A program made the position numbers and the translations under genes. Below, in pieces: positions 44,529-53,750 of a DNA stretch of 64,000 bases (the stretch's first letter is position 1; every line of letters starts with the position of its first letter). The stretch is taken from positions 4,853,501 through 4,917,500 of the forward strand of contig NZ_CP011390.1 in the NCBI RefSeq assembly GCF_001644645.1, in the 5' to 3' direction. Source of the DNA: Flavisolibacter tropicus (lineage in GTDB: Bacteria; Bacteroidota; Bacteroidia; Chitinophagales; Chitinophagaceae). The notes beneath the pieces were generated by a model. It was not told where the DNA came from, did not search any database, and saw nothing but the letters and a program-made list of their open reading frames with translations.

Positions 44529-45776
44529 TTATGCTACTTTCAGCAAACTCAACTTGCTCTTGTCAAACTTGCGTTGTGCGTATTCCAGATCCAGTGTAAA
44601 GAACTTCTCTTTAGAAGAAGGTAGTTCAAACATAGCATCGGTTAGAATGCTTTCGCAGATAGAACGTAAGCCACGAGCGCCCAGTTTGTATTCTACAGCT
44701 TTCTCAACCATAAAATCAAATACCTCTGGCTCGATATTCAATTTAATACCTTCCAGCTCAAACAGGCGAACGTATTGCTTTATTAATGCATTCTTAGGCT
44801 CTACCAGGATAGCGCGTAAAGTTTCGGCATCTAGTGGATCCAAGTGGGTTACTACAGGCAAACGACCCAATAACTCTGGTATCAGGCCAAACATTTTCAG
44901 ATCCTGCGCATTTACATAACGTAACAGGTTCTTCTTCATGTTTTCCTGCAGATCCTTATCTACGTTAAAACCAATAGTATTGGTTTGTACACGGCGGCCA
45001 ATGATCTTGTCAATACCATCAAAGGCACCACCGCAGATAAAGAGAATATTTTGAGTGTTGATCTTAATAAGCTTTTGCTCTGGGTGCTTACGGCCACCTT
45101 GCGGTGGTACCAGTACATCAGTACCTTCCAGCAGCTTCAGCATACCTTGCTGCACACCCTCGCCACTAACGTCGCGGGTAATAGAAGGGTTATCTCCTTT
45201 GCGGGCTATCTTATCAATTTCGTCAATGTATACAATGCCACGTTCTGCTGCTGTAACATCATAGTTGCAAACCTGCAACAGGCGTGTAAGAATGCTTTCC
45301 ACGTCTTCACCCACATAACCTGCTTCCGTGAATACGGTGGCATCTACAATAGTGAAAGGCACATTCAGCATCTTGGCAATGGTTTTGGCCAGCAGGGTTT
45401 TACCCGTACCGGTTTCACCTACCATTACAATGTTGCTTTTTTCGATCTCAATATCGTTGCCGCTTACATTCTCGCTTTTGTATTGAAGTCTTTTGTAGTG
45501 ATTGTATACCGCTACTGACAGTACTTTCTTGGCTTCATCCTGGCCAATGATGTACTCATCGAGGAACTTCTTCATTTCCATCGGCTTCTTTACTGTCAGC
45601 TTGAAGGAAGAAGATCCAGCCGATTTGTCATCCCGCACCATCAACTCCTGGTCAATGATTTCACGGGCGTGCTCAACACAGTTTTCACAGATATGTCCTT
45701 CTTGCCCGGCAATGAGGATTTTTACCTCATCCCGACTGCGACCGCAAAATGAACAGTGTAATATATTTTTTGCCAT
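44529..45776 (-). CDS. clpX: ATP-dependent Clp protease ATP-binding subunit ClpX
   Basis: 415 aa, full length. N-terminal zinc-binding domain ([11 protein letters not shown] ... CENCVEHA), AAA+ module with Walker [13 protein letters not shown], Walker [12 protein letters not shown], sensor and pore loops ([20 protein letters not shown]), and the C-terminal ARGLRSICE sensor 2. The ClpP-docking IGF-type loop is represented by TIGFNVDK. The hexamer unfolds tagged proteins for ClpP. It has its own promoter (45837-45844), separated from the upstream clpP pair by a terminator. Confidence 0.97.
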   Translation of the reverse strand: MAKNILHCSFCGRSRDEVKILIAGQEGHICENCVEHAREIIDQELMVRDDKSAGSSSFKLTVKKPMEMKKFLDEYIIGQDEAKKVLSVAVYNHYKRLQYKSENVSGNDIEIEKSNIVMVGETGTGKTLLAKTIAKMLNVPFTIVDATVFTEAGYVGEDVESILTRLLQVCNYDVTAAERGIVYIDEIDKIARKGDNPSITRDVSGEGVQQGMLKLLEGTDVLVPPQGGRKHPEQKLIKINTQNILFICGGAFDGIDKIIGRRVQTNTIGFNVDKDLQENMKKNLLRYVNAQDLKMFGLIPELLGRLPVVTHLDPLDAETLRAILVEPKNALIKQYVRLFELEGIKLNIEPEVFDFMVEKAVEYKLGARGLRSICESILTDAMFELPSSKEKFFTLDLEYAQRKFDKSKLSLLKVA

Positions 45777-45836
45777 TAGTTGATTCGAGTCATTAACTAA
45801 GAAGCCTTTTCCGGCCTTTTAGCTGCATTAAGTTAG

Positions 45837-45844
45837 CAAAAATA
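45837..45844 (-). promoter_or_regulatory. clpX promoter (-7 box TATTTTTG)
   Basis: A perfect TAnnTTTG on the minus strand. A TTG 19 bp upstream, inside the stem of the clpP terminator, can serve as the -33 element. The predicted leader is about 55 nt. Confidence 0.65.
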
Positions 45845-45877
45845 AAAAGAAACCGTTGGGACACAACGGTTTCTTTT
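45845..45877 (-). terminator. Terminator of the tandem clpP operon
   Basis: AAAAGAAACCGTTG / CAACGGTTTCTTTT with a 5-nt loop. Its minus-strand U-tract runs straight into the clpX -7 box. Confidence 0.85.
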
Positions 45878-45905
45878 ACCTTTTAGGAAACTCTTAGTAG
45901 TGCGT

Positions 45906-46571
45906 CTAATAAAGTTTTGTCATGATTTGATCCACAATTCCGTACTCAATGCTTTTTTCCGCATCCATCCAGTAGTCGCGCTCAAAATCTTTGCGGATGC
46001 GCTCAATGGTCTGACCGGTATTCTCTGCCAGGATACGGGCACCCATTTCCTTGGTACGAAGGATCTGCTCAGCATGGATCTCCATATCGGCGCTAACACC
46101 TTGAATATGACCACCTAACGAAGGTTGGTGGATCATTACCTCTCCGTGAGGGAAGATAAAACGGCGACCTTTTTCACCTGCACTTAACAGGATAGAGCCC
46201 ATTGAAGCAGCCAAGCCCATACAAATGGTGCTTACCGGCGACTTGATAGCTTTCATCATATCGTAGATCACCATACCGCTGGTAACAGAACCACCAGGGC
46301 TGCTGATATAGAATTTGATCTCTTTACCAGGCTGGTCAGCGTCTAACAGTAACAGTTTAGTAACAACGTCTTTTGCCGATTTATCATCTACAATCCCCCA
46401 CAGGTAGATAGCACGGGAGTCATAAAAATATTGCTCTAAGCGCTTATACAGCATACGGGTATCTACCTCGGCACGCTCTTCTTTTTCGGCGTCATCGTCT
46501 TTATCAGGTTCCTCTGGATTAGGCTGTGGTTGCATAACCCAGCGATTATTCATTATGTCTTGTAAACTCAT
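45906..46571 (-). CDS. clpP: ATP-dependent Clp protease proteolytic subunit, second copy
   Basis: 221 aa. Catalytic Ser in CMGLAASMGSILLSAG, His in EVMIHQPSLGG, Asp in FERDYWMDAEKSIEYG; all three are intact. Compared with the upstream paralogue it has an acidic, Glu/Asp-rich N-terminal extension (about 40 residues, NPEEPDKDDDAEKEERAEVD), which may alter the axial pore or be processed. It forms tetradecamers, possibly mixed with the other ClpP, that pair with ClpX. 21 bp after the first clpP. Confidence 0.94.
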   Translation of the reverse strand: MSLQDIMNNRWVMQPQPNPEEPDKDDDAEKEERAEVDTRMLYKRLEQYFYDSRAIYLWGIVDDKSAKDVVTKLLLLDADQPGKEIKFYISSPGGSVTSGMVIYDMMKAIKSPVSTICMGLAASMGSILLSAGEKGRRFIFPHGEVMIHQPSLGGHIQGVSADMEIHAEQILRTKEMGARILAENTGQTIERIRKDFERDYWMDAEKSIEYGIVDQIMTKLY

Positions 46572-46592
46572 TGTTCCTCTTTTAGGGTTAAA

Positions 46593-47294
46593 TTATTTAG
46601 CTTCTATTTTCTTGTCCTTTCTAGGGTTTACCAATAACACTTCGTCTACCAGGCCGTACTCTTTCGCTTCAGCGGCCGTCATCCAGTAGTCGCGTTGAAT
46701 GTCCTCCTGAATTCTGTCTGTATTCTGTCCGGAGTGGCGGCTGTAAATTTCATTCAACTCCTGCTTCAGTTTTTTAATTTCCCGAACAGTGATCTCAATG
46801 TCTGTAGCTTGCCCGCCAATAGCACCAGATGGCTGGTGTAACATGACACGGCTATGTCTAAGTGCAGCTCTTTTACCGTTGGTACCTGCTGATAGCAACA
46901 ACGATCCCATAGAGGCAGCCATACCAATACATATAGTGGCTACATCTGGACTTACATACTGCATGGTATCATATATACCTAAACCGGAGTATACGCTACC
47001 ACCGGGAGAGTTGATGTACATGTTGATATCACGTGTTCTGTCGGTGCTGTCTAAGAATAATAATTGGGCGGTTACAATATTGGCCACTTCATCGTTAATA
47101 GGATAACCTAAAAAGATGATGCGGTCCATCATCAAACGGCTGTAAACGTCCATTACAGCTACGTTCATAGGGCGTTCCTCAATAACGTTGGCAGTTAAGG
47201 CGGTTACCATATGATTCGTGTAGCTATTTAGTGTATTGCTGGAGATTCCGCGATGCTTCACGGCGTATTTCTCAAATTCGTTCTGAAAACTCAT
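46593..47294 (-). CDS. clpP: ATP-dependent Clp protease proteolytic subunit, first copy
   Basis: 233 aa. Catalytic Ser in CIGMAASMGSLLLSAG, His in RVMLHQPSGAIGG, Asp in IQRDYWMTAAEAKEYG, so it is a functional-looking serine protease subunit. MINSPGGSVYSGLGIYDTMQ-like INSPGGSVYSGLGIYDTM lines the oxyanion region. The basic C-terminus (NPRKDKKIEAK) differs from the second copy. It is the first gene of a two-gene clpP operon, with a repeat-rich 634-bp spacer upstream. Confidence 0.95.
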   Translation of the reverse strand: MSFQNEFEKYAVKHRGISSNTLNSYTNHMVTALTANVIEERPMNVAVMDVYSRLMMDRIIFLGYPINDEVANIVTAQLLFLDSTDRTRDINMYINSPGGSVYSGLGIYDTMQYVSPDVATICIGMAASMGSLLLSAGTNGKRAALRHSRVMLHQPSGAIGGQATDIEITVREIKKLKQELNEIYSRHSGQNTDRIQEDIQRDYWMTAAEAKEYGLVDEVLLVNPRKDKKIEAK

Positions 47295-47382
47295 ATCGTC
47301 TATTAATTAGGTAAAGCAATTTAATGGATACGAATGTAGCAAATCCCATGCTACCCCAAAAAATACGACAAAAGGACAGAAG

Positions 47383-47412
47383 TTGATTAGCTAATGTAAA
47401 AATTAGCTGATA
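47383..47412 (+). repeat. ATTAGCTAATG / ATTAGCTGAT repeat pair
   Basis: The same two words as at 28398-28432, 19 kb away, here upstream of the clpP operon. Confidence 0.5.
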
Positions 47413-47622
47413 AACCGATGGAAGGGCAGACAAAAAAGAATGAGTCAATGATCAGGGGAAGCCCCAAAACCCAGTTTCCAATTCTTTTCTATTTACCAGG
47501 AGGAAACCCTATTAAGGCTTTTGCTAGCCAGATTTCAATATATTTTAAGTTAGGCCATCTCTCTTTTATTTACCGTTTCCTGGCCTTATTAGTTGCTTAT
47601 CGGGGGCCTTTCGTTAGGATTT

Positions 47623-47700
47623 CTTCGAGACTCCTTCGAGACTTGTTCGAGACCGCTTCGGAAATCTCCGAAGAAGCCCCGAAGGATTCCCGAAGCAGAC
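47623..47700 (+). repeat. TTCGAGAC tandem array ending in inverted CTTCGG/CCGAAG modules
   Basis: Three TTCGAGAC units recur at about 11-bp spacing from 47623, then CTTCGGA-AATC-TCCGAAG (a 7-bp stem) and two more CCGAAG words. The first half is direct, and the second half is inverted relative to it. Confidence 0.75.
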
Positions 47701-47877
47701 CAAAACAAATCCCTAAGAGAGGGGGTGGCGATCGGCAAAAGAGCGGAAAAGAAGAATAGGGAAGCCATTAATGCTCCCGCAAGTTGCACTATCGGTAGCT
47801 ACCCTAAAGTGTTCACTAACCGGAATTTAAAATCATCCGTGGAATCCATCCAAAATCCTTAAATCCGTGATATAAAA

Positions 47878-47907
47878 AAAGGAGAACAGGTTTCCCTATT
47901 CTCCTTT
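47878..47907 (-). terminator. tig terminator
   Basis: AAAGGAGAA / TTCTCCTTT with a 12-nt loop, followed on the minus strand by TTTTTTTA, 22 bp past the tig stop. Confidence 0.85.
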
Positions 47908-47928
47908 AGCTATTTGCGTTTGAAATAA

Positions 47929-49305
47929 TTAATGTTCGTGGTGAGCGTGTTGGTGCTCTTGGTTCATGCGGATGAACTCTTCTTTAGAGATCGGAGTTTC
48001 TGTAGCATTTACTTGACCTTCAGCCCATTCAAACACTTTCTGTGTTTGAAGACGGTTATAAGAATCCTCTACATATTTACGATCTTTCATCATGCGGTCA
48101 ATGTAGTCGCGTACCCAGTCTTGCTCTTCATCCAGTGCACTCATACCCATGTAGCCCAACAATTGTTGTTTAGCAAACTGGCGCAGGTCCTCGTGCTGTA
48201 CCTGGATATTGTTATCGGCGATGATCTTTTCAGTGATCACGCTCCACTTCAGCTGGTTCAGGAATTGCGGGAATTCATGCGCTACCTGCTCATCAGTTTT
48301 AGGCTGATTGTTTTCTCCCTGTGTTTTTAACCAACGCTTCAGGAACTCCTCAGGGAAGTTGACAGTTGTGTGGTCTAATAACACGTGGTAAAGTGAGTGC
48401 TGCAACTGGTTGCTGCTTTCGTTATTCCACTGAGTTTCTAGTTCTGTTCTTAATTTATTGCGGAAATCTTCTTCTGTTTTGATCTCTGCATTAGGGAACA
48501 GCTGCGCAAAGAATTCTTCGTTCAACTCGCGAGGCTCTACCAAACCCACCTTAGTGATATCTAGGCGGAAGTTGCGGTTGGTACCGCTGTCAATGCCCAG
48601 ATCTTGCAGAATCCACTGTGCTTCCTGGCCTTCAAAAGCCTCATCAAAGTTCAGTTGGATAGTGTCACCAGTCTTTTTGCCAATCAGGCTAGGGCGGAAG
48701 CTTTCTTTAAAGTATTTAACCAATACAGAGTTGTCTTTGCGGATACCGCCTTCTAACTCATTACCAGCAGCGTCAGTTTCTACGAAGTTTACGTTCAGCA
48801 CGTTATCATCGCCTGTAACTGCTTCAGGCTCAGTCATATTGCCATAGCGTACACGCAGGCGTTCAACCTCTTCGTTCAGCATGTCATCGGTAATCTCTAC
48901 CTTATAACGCTTCAGGTTTTCAGCACCTAGGTTAGGCAGCTGGAAGTCAGGCTTCATACCTACTTCAAACTGGAAGGTATAATTGTCAGGCTTATTGATA
49001 TCCAATTGACCCAGGTTCATCTCCATTGGCAGTGGCTGCGCGAAGATGTCCAGCTTTTCAGTCTGGATATAATTGTATACTTCCTGGTCAACTTTCTTTA
49101 GTACTTCGTCAACAAACAGGGAGTTGCCATACATCTTTTTGATCAGACCGGCAGGCACCATGCCTTTGCGGAAGCCAGGGATATTGGCCTTTTTGCTATA
49201 TTCTTTTAATGCTTTTTCAAAAGAAGGGAGATAATCTTCTTTATTGATGGTAATATTTAATTTCTCGTGAAGAGAACCAATGTTCTCTCTGGTTACTGTA
49301 GCCAT
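47929..49305 (-). CDS. tig: Trigger factor (ribosome-associated chaperone)
   Basis: 458 aa. N-terminal ribosome-binding domain with the signature PGFRKGMVPAGLIKKMYG; a middle PPIase-like domain diverged from FKBP (NVNFVETDAAGNELEGG, MDTIQLNFDEAF-like GDTIQLNFDEAF); a long helical C-terminal cradle (TVNFPEEFLKRWL). The tail is His-rich (HQHAHHEH). ATG 49305 is used in place of an upstream GTG, with a TAGTTTTG promoter box 20 bp further up. It lies in the order tig, clpP, clpP, clpX, common in bacteria, but with separate terminators. Confidence 0.94.
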   Translation of the reverse strand: MATVTRENIGSLHEKLNITINKEDYLPSFEKALKEYSKKANIPGFRKGMVPAGLIKKMYGNSLFVDEVLKKVDQEVYNYIQTEKLDIFAQPLPMEMNLGQLDINKPDNYTFQFEVGMKPDFQLPNLGAENLKRYKVEITDDMLNEEVERLRVRYGNMTEPEAVTGDDNVLNVNFVETDAAGNELEGGIRKDNSVLVKYFKESFRPSLIGKKTGDTIQLNFDEAFEGQEAQWILQDLGIDSGTNRNFRLDITKVGLVEPRELNEEFFAQLFPNAEIKTEEDFRNKLRTELETQWNNESSNQLQHSLYHVLLDHTTVNFPEEFLKRWLKTQGENNQPKTDEQVAHEFPQFLNQLKWSVITEKIIADNNIQVQHEDLRQFAKQQLLGYMGMSALDEEQDWVRDYIDRMMKDRKYVEDSYNRLQTQKVFEWAEGQVNATETPISKEEFIRMNQEHQHAHHEH

Positions 49306-49325
49306 AAACACTATTTAAAGGGGTG

Positions 49326-49333
49326 CAAAACTA
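49326..49333 (-). promoter_or_regulatory. tig promoter (-7 box TAGTTTTG)
   Basis: A perfect TAnnTTTG on the minus strand, 20 bp from ATG 49305. No clear -33 TTTG was seen. Confidence 0.6.
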
Positions 49334-49658
49334 ACGGAAATACACGAGAACACCATCGGAAGCTCATTCTGTTCTGCTTTAGAGCTGTTAAAACAAGAAT
49401 TGTGGTTGAATAATCTTAGGGTGATAGCTTCCTGATTACCCGATTCATCATATGTTAATAACACTTTATGCATCAAGCATTTTCCGCAGCTGTAAAAGCC
49501 TGTAGCTTCATAAACAAATCAGTTGTAATGGCGTTCTGTTAGGAAGTCATGCATGCCTAAATCGTATGGAATCGTACGCTTTATCAGTGTAGATTCTGTC
49601 GTAGGATTTCGACTGGTTTTGAACTCACATTAGGACATACTAAACCAAAACTAAAATT
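49334..49658. other. Divergent spacer upstream of the 507-aa exported protein
   Basis: About 325 bp with no gene or RNA that I recognise, and no consensus TAnnTTTG box for the plus-strand gene. Confidence 0.4.
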
Positions 49659-51182
49659 ATGAAGAAGAAACACCTACGCTTTTTATTCCTCTCCATTTCT
49701 ATCCTTACTCTTTCTACGGCTATAGGACAAACAAAGAGTAACGGGACAAAAAAAACAGCAGCAAATGATAGCGATTTTGAAGTGCCGCTTACCCCAGGCG
49801 AAAAAGCGAATGCAAAACTGACGGAAGAGTTGGTACAGAATTATTTAGAATACATAAAAGGACAGACGCAAAAGCAAAATACTGGTATGAGCGTAGCCGA
49901 TAAGTCTGCTAAGTTGATTGAGTATTTTAATACAAATGGGCTAATTCAGGACAAGTTGGCTAAGTTATACGACACAAAATTTTCAAAGCCTGTTACCTTC
50001 AAAGCCTTACCTAATGAGCCTGCAAAGTTTCACCTGTTAGCAGGAATACAAGAACCTATTATAAATCTCCCAGTGGCTTTGGCTACCTATACAGAACGCA
50101 CTGCTGAGGCTTATTTAGGGAAAATAGATAAAGCGGAAGATGAGGCAAAAAGGGCAGCCCAGGAATTGGCAGGGGAGACTAAAGTAGTGCAAACGTATAA
50201 GAAGGGCGGTGATGAGGCTGTAAAAAAAATGTATGAGGAAGAGGTAAATGCCAGTTTTAAAAACAATCCTGTGCTGGCACAAATGGATGTGGCTGCACTG
50301 CAGAAAATGTCACAAAAAGAGAGAGAAGAATATGTAAGAAAGATGACAGCTGCTCAAACAGGAGGTGCAACGCCAGAGCAAATTCAAAAAATGACACCCG
50401 ACCAGAAAAGAGCTATGGCAGAACAAATGATGCGCAATCAGAGCGGGCAGTCAGCACAGAGCGCTTTTACGCAGGAGATGATGACTAATAAAGCATTCGC
50501 CAAACGTTTTAATGAGGCTGGTACTGAAGAAAAACAAAAGATCTATAAAGAGTTTGAGGAAAGGTATTATGGCCAGGCAGGCAAGCCAGCATCTGCAACG
50601 GCAAGTAATCAACAAAAGGGAGCAAGCACTCAAAATATTGCGCAAGTAAGAGAATTGCAGGAATTTCAAAATAAAACAACCCAGGTAATCAAAAAGCTGG
50701 AGGCTGATTTAACCGTAATTGGTAATCGGCAGTCTGACTATGATAGAGCTATCAGGCTAAAAGCAGGTACCCTTACACAATGGGTGAAAAAAAGCATGGA
50801 TGCATCTCCTAGGGTAAGTAGGTCTGAATATGGAACTGAAATACTCTATGAGGGTGAAATCAAACATGCTGCGGGGGCTATGTTCTATGAATTGGAGCAG
50901 GAAAAAACAGTAAAAGAGACAGAGATTTGGTATGCAAAGGTAAAAGTGCATGGTGAGGCGCTTAGAGAACTAGAAAATCTTGCAGCAGCCTATTCCAAGA
51001 CTTCAAGTGATGACATCAAACTACAGGTAGCTTCCTTACGTGCAGGTGGTTTTGAAAGCATTCGCCAGCTATTAAAAGAGGCTGATCGTATAAGTAATAA
51101 TGCGGCATCGGCTCAATACCAGTTTAACTGTGAAATACTACACGATTGTAAAGATCCGCGTCAGGATAAAAGAAGATCATAA
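49659..51182 (+). CDS. Exported coiled-coil protein, uncharacterised (507 aa)
   Basis: Signal peptide (FLFLSISILTLSTAIGQ, cleavage after GQ likely). The mature part is almost all helical and rich in Lys, Glu, Gln and Met: EAYLGKIDKAEDEAKRAAQE, then a Met/Gln-rich stretch (MSQKEREEYVRKMTAAQTGG ... MMRNQSGQSAQSAF), a Ser/Ala/Gln linker (residues about 305-325), and a second coiled coil (VRELQEFQNKTTQVIKKLEA). The C-terminus CEILHDCKDPRQDKRRS has two Cys that could form a disulfide. There is no T9SS tail. No family is recognised and no operon partner exists. Confidence 0.85.
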   Translation: MKKKHLRFLFLSISILTLSTAIGQTKSNGTKKTAANDSDFEVPLTPGEKANAKLTEELVQNYLEYIKGQTQKQNTGMSVADKSAKLIEYFNTNGLIQDKLAKLYDTKFSKPVTFKALPNEPAKFHLLAGIQEPIINLPVALATYTERTAEAYLGKIDKAEDEAKRAAQELAGETKVVQTYKKGGDEAVKKMYEEEVNASFKNNPVLAQMDVAALQKMSQKEREEYVRKMTAAQTGGATPEQIQKMTPDQKRAMAEQMMRNQSGQSAQSAFTQEMMTNKAFAKRFNEAGTEEKQKIYKEFEERYYGQAGKPASATASNQQKGASTQNIAQVRELQEFQNKTTQVIKKLEADLTVIGNRQSDYDRAIRLKAGTLTQWVKKSMDASPRVSRSEYGTEILYEGEIKHAAGAMFYELEQEKTVKETEIWYAKVKVHGEALRELENLAAAYSKTSSDDIKLQVASLRAGGFESIRQLLKEADRISNNAASAQYQFNCEILHDCKDPRQDKRRS

Positions 51183-51206
51183 AAGCGAGTACTGGAAGCT
51201 GTAAAT

Positions 51207-51241
51207 AAAAAAGACCTCTTACTAAGTAAGAGGTCTTTTTT
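51207..51241. terminator. Bidirectional terminator between the exported-protein gene and tRNA-Leu
   Basis: A perfect 16-bp stem (core AGACCTCTTAC / GTAAGAGGTCT) with a 3-nt loop, A-run on one side and T-run on the other. It serves the gene ending at 51182 on the plus strand and the tRNA on the minus strand. Confidence 0.9.
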
Positions 51242-51242
51242 G

Positions 51243-51324
51243 TGCGGATGATAGGAGTCGAACCTACACGCCTCGCGGCGTCAGATCCTAAGTCTGATGC
51301 GTCTGCCAATTTCGCCACATCCGC
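51243..51324 (-). tRNA. tRNA-Leu(UAG)
   Basis: The minus strand folds as a cloverleaf: acceptor GCGGATG / CATCCGC, discriminator A, D-arm GCGAAATTGGCAGACGC, anticodon stem TCAGA / TCTGA with loop CTTAGGA (anticodon UAG, reading CUA/CUN Leu), a long class II variable arm (CGCCGCGAGGCGT) and T-arm GTAGGTTCGACTCCTAT. The CCA end is not encoded. A strong terminator follows 1 bp after its 3' end. Confidence 0.95.
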
Positions 51325-51419
51325 TTTGGGGTGGCAAATGTAGGGGATTTTATTAAAGTTTATAAATCTTATTGTTGTTAAAAAAAATCTGGGGGCTAAA
51401 TGCTGTAAATTCGTTGGTT

Positions 51420-53657
51420 ATGGAAACCGTAGCGCAGATACCGAAGTATAACTTAAATGAAGAGCAGGAAAAGAAGCTTATCCTAAGGGAATACCGTGCC
51501 TTACTGCGTGGGCTAAAGTCTCGTATCAAGCCTGGTGACCGCCGTTTACTTCGCCTGGCCTTTGAAATGGCGGCTGATGCACACAAAACCATGCGCCGCA
51601 AAAGCGGCGAGCCTTATATTTTACATCCACTGGCTGTAGCGCGTATTTGTGTAGAAGAAATTGGGCTGGGTATACGTTCTTCCATTTGTTCCTTACTGCA
51701 CGATACGGTAGAAGATACTGATATTACAATAGAGGACATCCAGAGGGAATTTGGAAACGAGATTGCCCGTATTGTAGATGGACTGACAAAGATCTCAAAC
51801 GTTGTAGATGTTAACGCCTCCCAGCAGGCTGAAAATTTCCGGAAAATACTGATGACGCTGACTGATGATCCCCGCGTGATCATCATCAAGCTGGCCGACC
51901 GCTTACACAATATGCGGACTTTGGAAAGCATGAAGCCGGAAAAACAATTAAAGATTGCTTCCGAAACGGTGTATGTATACGCACCGCTGGCCCATCGTAT
52001 GGGCCTTTATAACATTAAGACGGAAATGGAAGACCTGGCCATGAAATACCTTGAGCCAGGGCCTTATAAAGAAATAGCGCAAAAGCTGGCAGAGACCAAG
52101 CGCGAGCGCACCCGTTATATCAATGAGTTTATTAAGCCATTAAAAGATAAGCTCGAGGCCGGTGAATTCAACTTTGAGATATATGGCCGCCCCAAAAGCA
52201 TTCACTCCATCTGGAATAAGATCAAAAAGAAGGCTGTGGCTTTTGAAGAGGTGTACGATCTTTTTGCCATCCGTGTAATACTGGATTCTCCCACTGAAAA
52301 AGAAAAAGAAGACTGCTGGAAAGTGTATTCAATGATCACAGATGAATACATGCCATCGCCAGAACGCCTGCGCGATTGGTTAAGCAATCCTAAAAGCAAT
52401 GGTTACGAGGCCCTGCACACTACAGTGATGGGGCCGCAGGGGAAGTGGGTAGAGGTGCAGATACGCACCAAGCGGATGAACGAGATTGCCGAAAAGGGGC
52501 TGGCAGCACACTGGAAGTATAAAGAAGGCGCCAGCGATGAAAGCCGTTTTGATAAATGGTTTAACCAGATACGTGAGGTGCTGACGAGCCAGGATACTGA
52601 TTCGGTTGATTTTCTGCAGGACTTTAAAACCAGCTTCCTGGCAGAAGAGATCTATATCTATACACCAAAGGGCGATGTAAAGATGTTGCCCGTAGGTGCT
52701 ACTGCACTGGATTTTGCCTTTAGCGTACACAGTGTGGTTGGTAGTAAATGTATTGGTGCTAAGGTGAATCATAAGCTGGTACCCATTAGCCATAAGCTGC
52801 GTAGTGGTGACCAGGTAGAGATCATTACCTCTAACAAGCAAAAGCCATCGGAAGACTGGCTGAACTTTGTGGTAACAGCTAAGGCTCGCACCAAGATCAA
52901 AGACGCGCTCAAAGAAGAAAAGAAGTCAATTGCAGATGAAGGGAAATATATACTGCAACGAAAATTGGAAGGTCTTGGAGTTGCTGTTAACCAGCACAAT
53001 TTAGAAGAGCTGGTAACCTTTTATAAATACCCGTCTCAGCTGGAGCTGCATTACCAGATTGCTATTAAGAACAATGACCTGAAAGAACTCAAAGAATTCA
53101 AGGTTGTTGGAGATCGGATTGAAGCTCCTAAACCCGTGAAGGTGCAGCATGAGCCGAAGCCGGAATACAATCCTGCCTTAGCTAAAAAAGATACGGAACT
53201 GATCATTTTTGGTGAGAGCAGCGATAAGATCGTTTATAACCTGGCCAACTGTTGTAAGCCCATTCCAGGCGATGATGTGTTTGGGTTTGTAACCACGGGT
53301 AAAGGCTTGACCATTCACCGCATCAACTGTCCTAATGCCACTAAGCTATTAAGTAACTATGGCCACCGCATTGTAAAAACCAAGTGGGCTAAGAATAAGG
53401 AGATTTCATTCCTGACAGGTTTAAAGATCATTGGAATGGACGATGTGGGCGTGGTGAGCAAGATCACTAATGTAATCAGTAGTGAGTTGCGCTTGAATAT
53501 TTCGGCTATTACCATTGAATCAAAAGAAGGCTTGTTTGAAGGTACCATTCGTTTATTTGTGCATGATAAAGAGCAATTGGATGAATTGGTAAAACGCTTA
53601 AAGTCACTGCATGGCATTCACTCGGTAGACCGCTTTGATACTGAAACAGCCGGTTAG
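51420..53657 (+). CDS. Bifunctional (p)ppGpp synthetase/hydrolase, Rel/SpoT family
   Basis: 745 aa. HD hydrolase domain (residues about 45-200) with His55, His69 and HDTVED (His94-Asp95, Glu98-Asp99) intact; synthetase domain with EVYDLFAIRVI, RLRDWLSNPKSNGYEALHTT and EVQIRTKRMNEIAEKG; TGS domain (IYIYTPKGDVKMLPVGAT); a Cys-His zinc-finger-like region (NCCKPIPGDDV); and a C-terminal ACT domain. It makes and degrades (p)ppGpp in the stringent response. The presence of intact HD residues argues against a synthetase-only RelA. ATG 51420 is preferred over the longer frame, whose N-terminus is not family-like. Confidence 0.95.
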   Translation: METVAQIPKYNLNEEQEKKLILREYRALLRGLKSRIKPGDRRLLRLAFEMAADAHKTMRRKSGEPYILHPLAVARICVEEIGLGIRSSICSLLHDTVEDTDITIEDIQREFGNEIARIVDGLTKISNVVDVNASQQAENFRKILMTLTDDPRVIIIKLADRLHNMRTLESMKPEKQLKIASETVYVYAPLAHRMGLYNIKTEMEDLAMKYLEPGPYKEIAQKLAETKRERTRYINEFIKPLKDKLEAGEFNFEIYGRPKSIHSIWNKIKKKAVAFEEVYDLFAIRVILDSPTEKEKEDCWKVYSMITDEYMPSPERLRDWLSNPKSNGYEALHTTVMGPQGKWVEVQIRTKRMNEIAEKGLAAHWKYKEGASDESRFDKWFNQIREVLTSQDTDSVDFLQDFKTSFLAEEIYIYTPKGDVKMLPVGATALDFAFSVHSVVGSKCIGAKVNHKLVPISHKLRSGDQVEIITSNKQKPSEDWLNFVVTAKARTKIKDALKEEKKSIADEGKYILQRKLEGLGVAVNQHNLEELVTFYKYPSQLELHYQIAIKNNDLKELKEFKVVGDRIEAPKPVKVQHEPKPEYNPALAKKDTELIIFGESSDKIVYNLANCCKPIPGDDVFGFVTTGKGLTIHRINCPNATKLLSNYGHRIVKTKWAKNKEISFLTGLKIIGMDDVGVVSKITNVISSELRLNISAITIESKEGLFEGTIRLFVHDKEQLDELVKRLKSLHGIHSVDRFDTETAG

Positions 53658-53717
53658 TTTATCAATAGAGAATAATAAGGATCAATACTGGTAAGTACTG
53701 TTACTTTATATGTTTTG

Positions 53718-53750
53718 AAAGAGCGTTTCCAGCAATGGCAAACGCTCTTT
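53718..53750 (+). terminator. Terminator of the Rel/SpoT gene
   Basis: AAAGAGCGTTT / AAACGCTCTTT with an 11-nt loop and a run of T, 61 bp past the stop. Confidence 0.88.

Larger units (their letters stand above)
47295..47928. other. Repeat-rich non-coding spacer between tig and clpP
   Basis: It contains the ATTAGCTAATG/ATTAGCTGAT pair (47383-47412), a CTTCGAGACT tandem array (47623-47700), an AATCCGTG-type stretch (47832-47870) and the tig terminator. The open frames across it (for example 47418-47759) follow the repeats in several frames on both strands and resemble no protein family. Confidence 0.55.

Noticed and set aside
47418..47862. Open frames of 113 and 89 aa on the plus strand and 66 aa on the minus strand between tig and clpP
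   Set aside because: They are produced by the TTCGAGAC/CCGAAG repeats, which are open in several frames; Arg/Ser-rich translations match no family.
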